From Paenibacillus arenosi (GTDB lineage: Bacteria > Bacillota > Bacilli > Paenibacillales > Paenibacillaceae), in contig NZ_JACYTN010000001.1 in the NCBI RefSeq assembly GCF_014841135.1, forward strand, positions 310,001 through 374,000: a stretch of DNA of 64,000 nucleotides, given 5' to 3'. Positions within the stretch are counted from its first letter, which is position 1; every line of letters begins with the position of its first letter. Position numbers and translations under genes: made by a program. Shown here piece after piece: positions 35,801 through 42,633 of this stretch. The notes below the pieces were generated by a model. That model saw only the letters and a list, made by a program, of their open reading frames with translations. It ran no database searches and had not been told where the DNA came from.

Positions 35801-38072
35801 AACTGGAGAAGTGACGTACACGCGTGATGCTAATGGAAATGTAGTGGAGCAGAAAGAAAACGGTGATGTTATCACACGTACTTTCGATGAGCTCGATCGT
35901 GTGACACAATACGTAGATCAAGATGGTCAGCGCATGCAGTATGTGTACGATGCGGCTGGACGTTTAACGACACTCATTTATCCTGACGGCAAAGCAGTGA
36001 AATACACGTATGATCGTGCAGGACGAATGAAGACGGTAACGGATTGGACGAATCGCGTGACGACGTACAGCTATGATGCGAATGGCCGTCTTGTTACAAC
36101 AGAGCGTCCTAACGGTACACTCGAAAAACGTGAATACAATCCAGCAGGTCGCTTAATCAAGCTTACAGATACATGTGGAGATGGGGCGATGCTGCATGGT
36201 TACACGTACACGTATGATGCTGTAGGCAACGTATTGACGGAGCAAGAGTTGGCTGGCACTTCTGTTACAGCCAATGTGTACGGTACTGGCGCTACTAGCG
36301 CTATTGGTGCCAGCACGTCTGGACAACCCGTTATGGATATCAATGGGCCAGGTCTTTCTCCAATGACGCAAACCGTGCCAGATGCTGAAATGACCTACAC
36401 AACGGACAACCGAATGGCAACGTTTAATGGTCAAGCTGTAACGTACGATGCAGATGGAAATCTCATCAATGGACCGCTTGGCGGCAGTATGCAGCCGTAT
36501 ACGTATGATGCACGCAACAGGTTGATCGAAGCTGGCGGTGTAAAATATGGCTACAACAGCGATAATATCCGTACTTCGGTCACGGTTAATGGAGTCACGA
36601 CCAAGTATGTCGTCAATCCAGAAGCGATGCTGTCGCAAGTGCTTATGGAGACGAATGAGCAAGGCCAAGCACAAGCGTACTATGTTTACGGTCTTGGATT
36701 AATTGGACGTGAAGATGCATCAGGTGCATATGCTACGTATCACTATGACCGTCGTGGAAGCACGAAGGCATTGACGAATCCAGCTGGAGAAGTCACAGAT
36801 ACGTACACCTATGGTTACTATGGCGAAGCACTAGGACATGAAGGCGTCACAGAGCAACCGTTCCGCTACAATGGTCGAGATGGTGTTATGACGGACTCGA
36901 ATGGCTTGTACCAAATGAGAGCTCGTTACTATCATCCAGATCTGAAGCGTTTTGTAAATCGGGATATTGTAAGAGGCTCGATCGATCAGTCGCAGACGTT
37001 GAACCGTTTCGCCTACGTAAACGGCAACCCGATCTCTTATATCGATCCATTTGGACTTAGTAGAGATGGAGATTCCCCGTGGATTCAAGGCGGAGATTTC
37101 CTCGTAGATACGATGCCGGGGCTCGGTACAGCGAAGGGCTTCCAGCAAGCCTTTAGCGGCTACAACCATATTACGGGCGAAAGATTATCGACAGCAGAGC
37201 GCTGGGCAGAAGGCGTAGGTGCGACAGCGAGCTTTATTCCGATTCCTGGTATGAAGCATGCAGGTAAGTATGCAACCGAAGGTGTCTTCTGGGCAGGAAG
37301 TAAGATTAAGAACTTCTTCGGCTGGGGCAGTAAGAAGGCTGATGACGTAGCGTGTAACTGCTTCACCGCAGGCACGAAGGTGCAGACGGATGAAGGGGAG
37401 AAACCTATCGAAGACATTCAGGTCGGAGATATGGTTCTTGCTAAGTCCGATGAAACGGGAGAAGTAGCTTACAAAGAAGTAGTGGGTCTGTTCCAAAAAC
37501 AGTCTGACGAAATCTATTATGTTCACGTCGGAAACGAAGTAATAGAAGCTACGGCGGAGCATCCTTTCTGGCTGGATGGCAAGGGATGGACAGAGGTCAA
37601 AGACTTGAAGGTCGGGGACTTGCTTGTTACGAGTGACGGTTCTAAACTATCTATAGATAAGATAAAAAAGGAACCACGAGTAACAACGGTTTATAACTTT
37701 GAGGTTGCGGACTTCCAGTCTTACTTTGTATCCAACCTTGGGGTTTGGGTTCATAATTGTGCTGTAATACCATGGATTACAAATCTTCCGGAAGAGGAGT
37801 TAGCGGCTGTTATTAATACTCTAAATTATATTACTTCTGGTACCGAACCAACCGATCGGAAATTAAAGAGGAACTGGGGAGCTGATTTTAAGAACAGAGA
37901 GGGTCACTTGCCCGATGATGGTAGCTACAAAGAGTACACTGTTAGCCCACCTAGAGGTACGACTAACCGAGGTGTAAGAAGAATTGTAATAAATGAGAAT
38001 ACAAATATAATATACTATACATGGACGCATTATGGACAAGCAGGAGATCCGCCATTTGTGAGAATCAGATAG
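29814..38072 (+). CDS. Giant secreted RHS/YD-repeat polymorphic toxin with HINT domain and barnase-like tip
   Basis: ATG 29814, eight bases after GGAGG, gives 2752 residues with a signal peptide (LIRWLVLSMGMLFILLNGV). Residues 30-1262 are about 14 repeats of roughly 90 residues. A bridge (DPIDTSTGAQIINRTLL) leads into YD repeats (about 1430-2370), which in RHS proteins wind into a shell around the toxin. The RHS core (RFAYVNGNPISYIDPFG) is near 2400. A HINT domain (about 2510-2649) has the nucleophile in CNCFTAGTKV and the terminal cleavage signal VWVHNC. The tip (2650-2752) resembles barnase, with FKNREGHLPDDGSYKEYTV, RGVRRIVI and a late His in TWTHYG. These align with barnase Glu73, Arg83/87 and His102, so I infer a guanyl-specific ribonuclease freed by HINT cleavage and used against competitors. 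Its barstar follows. Confidence 0.9.
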   Translation: MKSSLIRWLVLSMGMLFILLNGVLHTTYAVDYTHKLSPGESAEVSSKDGKSITAKMKGPTYDYAETSETKGVIGYGRSKKSSSRMVTGDERLTITNTSSDTVTVTVDDNKASVYYSSTPALVTKWLQPGDSAEITNVGISDEYFHVKGKNDHADYDENNTLISFDENHSGGQMSLKMGRKMAITNVDKEAIEIYGPYIQYKIAPRYNPAVFHRYVGTGQTLEINNGNENIFSVYLSVPKGMNNYDYVFYSNNEIVGYGYSSNSYRRLDKNERLVVTNKNEQTLHVYGPYDGFYLYDRDVYAMESRILKKGESVQISNKSAESRTLTLRGTYDFAEYDSLGKVVDFEKGSYSTSKSIGANNKMVITNNSASDVEIIAPKQGFTYASSPNPALMVKQIAPTQSIAGANGTTGRAAIKLNGLFDYATYDTLGMIQTYYQNRSIAQLPIDSMERFALTNVGSATAEMYTAYDAFVFTKRDKPVSFRKQLAVGETLKAMNKATKSFTVTASNQHHYAIYSGQNNVEKFGRPLTGDTYSVATTEHIVLTNSGAANLTISGAEDAFILTEQANPALYKGYLPVGASSRITSITPGNFNLDIEGTYDQASYKQDGALRSFDRLRSSKSLLLYGGERITITGAGTAMLQWFAPYEAVSAQASETPALALRKLAAEQSVEFTNQTARSANINLTGNYDMMDYEVDGTPGTYARDRSISYRSVEAGQRIAVMSRHEEPIEVYGAYEVFTMKDRKHPVTFKHKLPAAASLDLTNTSKKAYSIYNEGSYNFAMYDVKGHVADVERGYKSKSKLVGSGNRLALTNALATTTIIEGPYDVFQVKERNLPAIFEHELKPGASMEATLMSTPSAEVKMTGIHDMAKYDPQGKLTYYQNNRSTITTEKLVHGEKAAVQNSDAQPIIVYGAYDPFRVQVRENPVTFKRHLQADETIMLRNKLNKMMYVDFVGTYDFAQYNAEGEVSTYYSNQSGSTKSMYNLYKMVVSPTSGQSVTVSGAFDAFEIVNRKERAVTIKTMQPMDTISFYNISAGPFAPRADAQYEYQIYDAAGTLQSSGKAGGGTAKSFDSTERKAITNAQVIPITVEVPTDAIRWAGDQNQFFLKLLSGNSIVATNATGAPQELIVRGKYDIAVYDGQGKAVHYSKDDLQQSVNVLPGQRVVLTSAKVNGTVVTGNKNELQVVPTDKSALIHAQLGSGKVLEATNMSNAQSAITVVGDFKYRILQQPEQVGYSPMTIPAGQTVSIRGADTSSISAFAPYDLFQFAEKDAPPAPISGAAAADEIAKLEASDYDPQSFHADPIDTSTGAQIINRTLLTAHGAVPIPFQAQYHSLLKGDAALGKVWGHNYELRLEVSETGEAIKVYRNAFHSNTFKQQADGSYRSEDKAVKLDKVVKQADGGYVWSRNKGTSYHFDSVGRLTEMKDKTGQTLQFQYDANGLQAVIDPLTGAALTISYNANGDVSAVKDHANRAVTFGYDDARRLTKITDAMGRVTNYAYDEQDRIVSAESEGTKLFVNEYDSEGRVVKQQDALAGSKPTLFAYQEADGKLITTITDRNGDVIKRTHNRNYQLLAVEDALGRTTSYTYDEAGNRASMTNALKQTARYSYDERGNVISAVDHMNQAMTMTYDQANNLLTATGPDKKTIVNTYDQHNRLITVTDPDQGKTTYAYDANGLLQSVTDAQGAQSLYKYTGNRVSTVQNGEGETLHLGYDEAGRLVNERDEAGNTTKVVYLADDQLSTETDALGNIVRYAYDNQGFLASTTDGRGNKTSFVYDGNGKLTQVTNAKKETSTFGYDGEGRLNRITNPLGNYTAYQHDAIGNVIAAANAEGETFKYEYDALNRLTAVEDAAGVKVYRVTYDAAGNMKSQSNALNETWTYMFDENNRLTQSIDPLQRQTAYTYDGMNRLNAVTDPLQGQTTQQFDALGRLQGLTDPNGNAAGYTYDRIGRLTGQSNASGGNEAYAYNPLGQLDKSTNARAQVTTYKYDPAGHLASFTDPTGEVTYTRDANGNVVEQKENGDVITRTFDELDRVTQYVDQDGQRMQYVYDAAGRLTTLIYPDGKAVKYTYDRAGRMKTVTDWTNRVTTYSYDANGRLVTTERPNGTLEKREYNPAGRLIKLTDTCGDGAMLHGYTYTYDAVGNVLTEQELAGTSVTANVYGTGATSAIGASTSGQPVMDINGPGLSPMTQTVPDAEMTYTTDNRMATFNGQAVTYDADGNLINGPLGGSMQPYTYDARNRLIEAGGVKYGYNSDNIRTSVTVNGVTTKYVVNPEAMLSQVLMETNEQGQAQAYYVYGLGLIGREDASGAYATYHYDRRGSTKALTNPAGEVTDTYTYGYYGEALGHEGVTEQPFRYNGRDGVMTDSNGLYQMRARYYHPDLKRFVNRDIVRGSIDQSQTLNRFAYVNGNPISYIDPFGLSRDGDSPWIQGGDFLVDTMPGLGTAKGFQQAFSGYNHITGERLSTAERWAEGVGATASFIPIPGMKHAGKYATEGVFWAGSKIKNFFGWGSKKADDVACNCFTAGTKVQTDEGEKPIEDIQVGDMVLAKSDETGEVAYKEVVGLFQKQSDEIYYVHVGNEVIEATAEHPFWLDGKGWTEVKDLKVGDLLVTSDGSKLSIDKIKKEPRVTTVYNFEVADFQSYFVSNLGVWVHNCAVIPWITNLPEEELAAVINTLNYITSGTEPTDRKLKRNWGADFKNREGHLPDDGSYKEYTVSPPRGTTNRGVRRIVINENTNIIYYTWTHYGQAGDPPFVRIR
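29904..33600 (+). repeat. About 14 degenerate protein repeats of roughly 90 residues
   Basis: Each unit has a Gly-Lys or Gly-Asp/Glu turn with S, an N.S/T segment, a G.YD.A.YD..G core (for example GTYDFAEYDSLG, GLFDYATYDTLG, GTYDFAQYNAEG, GKYDIAVYDGQG), a Ser-rich step, then R..ITN and a GPYD.F end. The count of 14 comes from matching the YD.A.YD core by eye. I do not recognise the fold. Confidence 0.75.
36915..37760 (+). repeat. RHS-core/HINT DNA segment, master copy of four
   Basis: This stretch recurs downstream at high nucleotide identity: 38561-38804 (HINT only, internal deletion), 39697-40515 (core plus HINT, mutated) and 42634-42695 (short remnant). Each copy is joined to a different downstream sequence. 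This is the usual signature of tip exchange by recombination in the conserved region before the toxin. Confidence 0.85.
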
Positions 38073-38083
38073 CACAGGAGATG

Positions 38084-38482
38084 ATGAATATAAGCTACTT
38101 ATCAATTTCCCAATTTGATGAAACAGAATTTAGTGTTGTGCTAAAGGAAATTAATAAGAATACTTCAGAAGTTTTTCTTCTGAATGGTTCAAATATTTCA
38201 AACAAATATTCTTTTTTTAAAAAGGTTAGTAGTATACTTCCACAAGATCCACCTTTAATAGGTGATAATTTAGATGCTTTTATTGATTCAATATCTGGTG
38301 GTTTTTTAGAATGTGAGTCCCAGAAGCTATATATTTTATGGACTCACGTTGATATCATGGCAAAAAATGATCCTGAAAACTATAAACTGATAATTGAATG
38401 CTTTAATGATGTTGTAATGAGAACGGCAAAAGAGGAGAAGGAATTATCAGTGTTTCTCTTTGGAAGTGAGGCTAGTTTGTAG
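38084..38482 (+). CDS. Barstar-like immunity protein
   Basis: About 132 residues from ATG 38084 (adjacent ATG 38081; AGGAG just before). The core LIGDNLDAFIDSISG with KLYILWTHVDIM matches barstar, whose conserved segment is an Asn-Leu-Asp-Ala helix followed by a hydrophobic strand. Placed directly after the barnase-like tip, it is the cognate inhibitor that blocks the ribonuclease active site in the cytoplasm. Confidence 0.85.
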   Translation: MNISYLSISQFDETEFSVVLKEINKNTSEVFLLNGSNISNKYSFFKKVSSILPQDPPLIGDNLDAFIDSISGGFLECESQKLYILWTHVDIMAKNDPENYKLIIECFNDVVMRTAKEEKELSVFLFGSEASL

Positions 38483-38516
38483 TAGCAAAATTAAAGGTGT
38501 ATAGTATAATATTTCT

Positions 38517-38554
38517 GGACCTTGAGGTGATATTACTCTCAAGGTCCTTTTATT
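38517..38554 (+). terminator. Cassette terminator 1
   Basis: GGACCTTGAG (38517-38526) pairs perfectly with CTCAAGGTCC (38538-38547), then TTTTATT. It closes the active toxin-immunity unit and separates it from the silent cassettes. The GACCTTGAG stem recurs after two later cassettes. Confidence 0.88.
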
Positions 38555-38555
38555 A

Positions 38556-39107
38556 ATGGGCAGTAAAAAGGTTGATGACGTAGCATGTAACTGCTTCACC
38601 GCAGGCACGAAGGTGCAGACGGATGAAGGGGAGAAACCAATCGAAGACATTCAGGTTGGAGACTTGCTTGTTACTAGTGATGGTTCTAAACTATCTATAG
38701 ATAAGATAGAAAAGGAACCACGAGTAACAACGGTTTATAACTTTGAGGTTAAGGATTTTAATTCGTACTTCGTTTCAAATCTTGGTGTTTGGGTTCATAA
38801 TTGTGAAATAATTGCAGGTAAGAATTTCAAAGCTCATTTTCTAAAGCATAAGACATTACTAGAAAAAACACTTGGTACAAAGTATTCTAAACTTGAAGCA
38901 GACGGACCAAGATTTCTTGAGGATATTGGGAAAATGATAGATGATGGGACAGTAAGTTTCATAGGTCAAGGGACGATAAATAAAAATTCAGGCTTGATGA
39001 ATATTTATCGTGGGAACGGGCTGACTGTAGTAACTAAACCTGATGGAGAACAGGTTACATTATTAGAATCTGGCAAAGGGATGGATCTTAATATAGTTTT
39101 CAAATAA
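38556..39107 (+). CDS. Orphan tip cassette: shortened HINT domain fused to a second putative toxin
   Basis: The frame begins at ATG 38556 right after a terminator and has no RBS, so expression is doubtful. The N-terminal 83 residues are a HINT domain (CNCFTAGTKV to VWVHNC) in which the segment from IQVGD to KVGDLL is lost, joining IEDIQVGD to LLVTSDG. The toxin part (about 100 residues: KNFKAHFLKHKTLLEK, GTINKNSGLMNIYRGN, TVVTKPDGEQVTLLESG, ending MDLNIVF) has the shape of small RNase toxin domains of the barnase/EndoU/colicin/RelE group, but I cannot place it firmly. It would become active only by recombination onto the giant protein. Confidence 0.7.
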   Translation: MGSKKVDDVACNCFTAGTKVQTDEGEKPIEDIQVGDLLVTSDGSKLSIDKIEKEPRVTTVYNFEVKDFNSYFVSNLGVWVHNCEIIAGKNFKAHFLKHKTLLEKTLGTKYSKLEADGPRFLEDIGKMIDDGTVSFIGQGTINKNSGLMNIYRGNGLTVVTKPDGEQVTLLESGKGMDLNIVFK

Positions 39108-39129
39108 TGCTTCCGAATGGAGTTTCCGA

Positions 39130-39627
39130 ATGTTAAAAGAAATTACAGAGGTAATAAGTAAGTTTTGTTTAGATGAAATATATTTAACGGGTTTTGTAGA
39201 TTTCGAAGAAGGTGAGTTGTCTGAGTTTGTTGCCAATACGGATTACCTCATTTTTGAATTTGGAGAACAATTGATTAAACTTCAATCCATTGAGCAATAC
39301 TCCAAGATTTCTATCTCCAAAGTTGATACTATTCAAATTGATATCGATTTGGAAGATGTGATACCTGCAAAATCGAGAATCAGTGGGGTTATCTTTAATA
39401 ATCCAATGCTAGACAACAAGATTGTAAATATCGAGTTTTTCAATTTAGAGGTAAATAATTGTGAGCTAATATGCGATGCTTTTAAATTAATTTTATTTAA
39501 CAAGCAAGAAATTTTTATAGATCCTTCATTTTTAGGTATCAATATTGGTGGATATGAAGTTGAGGAATTATGGAAATACAATCTCCCGGTAGGGTATAAA
39601 ATAAAATCAACGAGTATTAAATTCTAA
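39130..39627 (+). CDS. Putative immunity protein of cassette 2
   Basis: A 165-residue, acidic, soluble protein from ATG 39130, 22 bases after the orphan toxin. It appears mostly beta (DYLIFEFGEQLIKL, VDTIQIDIDLEDVIP, QEIFIDPSFLGINIGG). I recognise no family. Its position right after a tip cassette and before a cassette terminator is the reason for calling it immunity. The GGAG upstream is weak. Confidence 0.6.
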   Translation: MLKEITEVISKFCLDEIYLTGFVDFEEGELSEFVANTDYLIFEFGEQLIKLQSIEQYSKISISKVDTIQIDIDLEDVIPAKSRISGVIFNNPMLDNKIVNIEFFNLEVNNCELICDAFKLILFNKQEIFIDPSFLGINIGGYEVEELWKYNLPVGYKIKSTSIKF

Positions 39628-39648
39628 TATTATAATGTTTATTTCATT

Positions 39649-39689
39649 AGACCTTGAGGGTGTAGAACCTCAAGGTCTTTCTTTTTTTG
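39649..39689 (+). terminator. Cassette terminator 2
   Basis: AGACCTTGAGG (39649-39659) pairs with CCTCAAGGTCT (39668-39678), followed by TTTCTTTTTTT. The stem is the same GACCTTGAG sequence as in cassette terminator 1. Confidence 0.88.
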
Positions 39690-39695
39690 TTCTAA

Positions 39696-40845
39696 GTAGC
39701 AGATACTTACTATCATCCAGAACTGAAACGATTTATGAATCGAGACATTCTAAGAGGCTCGATCGATCAGTCGCAGACGCTGAACCGTTTCGCCTATGTA
39801 AACGGCAACCCGATCTCTTATATCGATCCATTTGGACTTAGTAGAGATGGAGATTCCCCGTGGATACAAGGAGGAGATTTCCTCGTAGATACGATGCCAG
39901 GGCTCGGTACAGCGAAGGGCTTCCAGCAAGCCTTTAGCGGCTACAACCATATTACTGGCGAAAGATTATCGACCGCAGAGCGTTGGGCAGAAGGCGTAGG
40001 TGCGACAGCGAGCTTTATTCCGATTCCTGGTATGAAGCATGCAGGTAAGTATGTAACCGAAGGCGTTTTCTGGGCAGGAAGCAAGATTAAGAACTTCTTC
40101 GGCTGGGGCAGTAAGAAGGCTGATGACGTAGCGTGTAACTGTTTCACCGCAGGCACGAAAGTGCAGACGGATTAAGGGGAGAAACCTATTGAAGACATTC
40201 AGGTCGGAGATATGGTTCTTGCGAAGTCAGATGAGACGGGAGAAGTAGCGTACAAAGAAGTAGTGGCTCTGTTCCAAAAACAGTCTGACGAAATCTATTA
40301 TGTCCACGTCGGAGTATCCTTTCTGGCTGGATGGCAAGGGATGGACTGAGGTCAAAGACTTGAAGGTCGGGGACTTGCTTGTTACGAGTGACGGTTCTAA
40401 ACTATCGATAGATAAGATAGAAAAGGAACCACGAGTAACGACTGTTTATAACTTTGAGGTTGCGGATTTCCAGTCTTACTTTGTATCTAACCTTGGAATT
40501 TGGGTTCATAATTGTGCTGTTAATAGTGTTACTAGACTTTTAAACAATATGCCTGAATTTACTGGTTCTAATAGAGAAAAATTGTTATCTACTGTTCAAA
40601 GTGTAAATCTCAGAGGATTCATAAATGAACTTTATAGACCTGGTGCAAAAGTTGGAGATGGCGGAACTGCTGCTATACTTACAAAGGAGTTTTACGAGGG
40701 TTCTTCAACTCATCTACAAAAAGCTCAGGACCAGTTAAGGGGGTTAAATAAGCTAGCGAAATCCGGGAAACTTAGCCTTAATGACTCAGATATAGTTGAT
40801 GCTATAAGAAATGATCTAGAGAAAGCAATAAGACTGTTTGATTAG
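39696..40845 (+). pseudogene. Orphan RHS core-HINT-toxin cassette 3, broken
   Basis: Homology to the giant protein starts at about 39697 (TYYHPELKRFMNRDI) and runs through the RHS core into the HINT domain. A G-to-T change turns GAA into TAA at 40173-40175, in KVQTD then stop. Downstream, between GTCGG and ATCC (about 40310), 29 bases of the master copy are replaced by 3, a frameshift. The frame is then open again to VWVHNC (IWVHNC here) and an unfamiliar toxin-like domain of about 110 residues (VTRLLNNMPEFTGSNREK, GAKVGDGGTAAILTKEF, SDIVDAIRNDLEKAIRLFD). The toxin part itself is intact and could be rescued by recombination. Confidence 0.8.
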
Positions 40846-40859
40846 AGGAGTTGGTGGTT

Positions 40860-41228
40860 GTGAATAAAAAAACGGAAGAATTCTTTAGAATAATGTTAGA
40901 TTTCTTACCGTCGGCTGAAGATGAGTATAGAGAATCAATCGAGTATTACGGTGAGGTGCTAGAAACTATCATAATTGAGAGAGTATTCATGCCGAAAATA
41001 ATTAAATTATTGAGCGAGGAAAGAAACATTAATTTGCTAGAAAGTATCTTTAAATATTTTGAAGAAGTATCTGCTGATAAAGATGTTCACTTAAAGAGCA
41101 TTTTTGCAACTACGGTGTTGGAAGTACTCGGAAATGACAGAATGATTCTGAAGACTGCACAGAAATACATGGGATCTAAAACGATAGAACTTCAAATAGA
41201 AGCTGATAGAGCATTAGGTAGAATATAG
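40860..41228 (+). CDS. Putative immunity protein of cassette 3
   Basis: GTG 40860 with AGAGGAG nine bases upstream gives 122 residues, all-helical: FFRIMLDFLPSAEDEYRES, then MPKIIKLLSEERN and TAQKYMGSKTIEL, with an Ala-Asp-Arg-Ala end. It resembles a group of small Bacillales proteins found next to secreted toxins, but I cannot name the family with certainty. It has its own good RBS and an intact frame, so it may still be made. Confidence 0.65.
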   Translation: MNKKTEEFFRIMLDFLPSAEDEYRESIEYYGEVLETIIIERVFMPKIIKLLSEERNINLLESIFKYFEEVSADKDVHLKSIFATTVLEVLGNDRMILKTAQKYMGSKTIELQIEADRALGRI

Positions 41229-41251
41229 TCAGCACAGACTCGTAAAATATT

Positions 41252-41287
41252 GACGGTTATCCATAATGGATAACCGTCTTCCTTTAT
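41252..41287 (+). terminator. Cassette terminator 3
   Basis: GACGGTTATCC (41252-41262) pairs with GGATAACCGTC (41268-41278), followed by TTCCTTTATT. The stem sequence differs from terminators 1 and 2. Confidence 0.85.
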
Positions 41288-41319
41288 TATGGGCGGAGGG
41301 GGAGAGAAAAGGAGGCTAT

Positions 41320-42080
41320 ATGACTTATAAATATGCTTTAATAGATACTGAAAATGGTATGGTCGTAGGAAGATGTACCGAGTTAAAAGGATTAACAGGG
41401 GCTAAGACAGAGCAAATAGATGGTGAAGAATTTAATAAAATAACGTTTATAGATTTTAGTTTTACAGATCATTTTATAGAGATTTGTAATAATACAAAAA
41501 TGTATATCAACAATCTAGATCTCACTATCATTAATAATGAGGGTAATCCAATAGGGGTCTATTATTTTTATTTGAGAGAACCATTTTATTTTCATAAGTC
41601 AGGATTTAGTGGTAGTGTGCGGGAGTTTGATATGGTTGGTACGTTACCTATGTAGCCACAAAGGAAGCGTTAGAAATCTGGGAGATGTGGAGGGCAGAAC
41701 TTTCCCAAAAAAACTTATGGACAGAACTATCGGACAAGCAACGAGTAGGATGGTTAGAAGTTACTCGATTAAATTACAATACAATTAATCGCAATCACAC
41801 TCAAGACCAGGAGAATGGTGAGTACGAGTTGAATGGAAAGCATGTAGACGATGCGACTTCATTCTTTTGTGCTCTAGGAGAAGCTATTAATGGTCCGGGT
41901 GGCTATTATGGTTATGATTTATTGAGTATGACAGATTGTCTTTGTGGAAGTTTCGGTGCAGTTCCGCCATTTAATATCAATTTGCAGGGGGCCAATGGGA
42001 AGCTAAAGCAGGAACAGAAATTTCTTCAAGAATTGAAAGAGGTATTTTTAAACCGTAGAGTTGCTTTACATTGGAACTGA
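41320..42080 (+). pseudogene. Second barstar-family immunity gene, split by a frameshift
   Basis: Two frames together make one protein of about 250 residues. The first part (ATG 41320, RBS AGGAGG) reads YALIDTENGMVVGRCTELKG to VREFDMVGTLPM and stops at 41653-41655. In another frame upstream of ATG 41685 the sequence continues TYVATKEALEIWEMWRAELS and ends with a barstar core: GKHVDDATSFFCALGEAING, GYYGYDLLSMTDCL and GSFGAVPPFNI. This matches my memory of long barstar-family proteins in Bacillales with an N-terminal extension of this type. ATG 41685 has no usable RBS spacing. No toxin accompanies it, so it looks like a relic. Confidence 0.72.
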
Positions 42081-42091
42081 TTTTTTGTTAG

Positions 42092-42122
42092 CCCTGAGGA
42101 TATTTGTCCTCAGGGTCTTTTT
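42092..42122 (+). terminator. Cassette terminator 4
   Basis: CCCTGAGGA (42092-42100) pairs with TCCTCAGGG (42107-42115), followed by TCTTTTT. It closes the broken barstar cassette. Confidence 0.85.
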
Positions 42123-42169
42123 ACAGACAAACATAATTTTTTCATCTCGATAGAAAAAGGATTGTGGTT

Positions 42170-42503
42170 ATGCAGGATAAATATATTTATAAAGTAGATT
42201 GGTGTAACGGTTGTAATCAGGGCTGGATTGAAATAAAAAAAAGATAAAAGGGATGGTGAATTATTCTATAAATGCTCAGAGTGTCTTGCGGAATTTTCAA
42301 AATATACTGATATAAATCTGAAACCACGGGATAGAGAATATGTCGAAAAGTATACGCAACTACCATTGGAGGACGAAATTTCTAACAGCCCATTAGGTGG
42401 ATATATCTTAGAAGAATGGGAAGATTCATTTATTAGAATGGATGGCAAGGTAATCAGAGTTTGGGATGAAAAACTCAATGAATATGTGAAAAAAGAAAGT
42501 TGA
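42170..42503 (+). pseudogene. Small zinc-ribbon-like gene with a frameshift in an A8 tract
   Basis: ATG 42170 reads DWCNGCNQGWIEIKKR and stops at 42245. In the frame one base later the sequence continues without a break, KDKRDGELFYKCSECLAEF to DEKLNEYVKKES, stopping at 42503. The junction is a run of eight A (42235-42242). Removing one A would give a protein of about 110 residues with a Cys-x2-Cys pair in each half, as in a zinc ribbon. It lies between two terminators like the immunity genes around it, so it is probably another orphan immunity gene. Family unknown. Confidence 0.6.
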
Positions 42504-42516
42504 ATATTTATGCTAC

Positions 42517-42550
42517 AAAAAACCACGAGAATTTTCTTAAGGTTTTTTGT
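42517..42550 (+). terminator. Probable terminator of the zinc-ribbon-like gene
   Basis: AAAAAACC (42517-42524) pairs with GGTTTTTT (42541-42548). The stem is weak but the T run is good. Confidence 0.55.
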
Positions 42551-42633
42551 TTATTATCAACTTATAGAACTCTAATGCAATGGTAGTAGCTCAAATAGTT
42601 GCGAATTTCTTTCTTCCCTGAATCAAGTTCTGA

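Noticed and set aside
35121-36674. Several 110-170 codon minus-strand frames across the YD repeats
   Set aside because: They are shadows of a repetitive gene, Arg/Ile/Cys-rich without recognisable motifs.
37338-37760. HINT domain as a possible intein
   Set aside because: There is no C-terminal extein homology and no endonuclease; the RHS context and toxin tip make it a pretoxin HINT that cleaves rather than splices.
41640-41690. Programmed frameshift in the barstar gene
   Set aside because: No slippery heptamer or downstream stem was seen; ordinary mutation is simpler.
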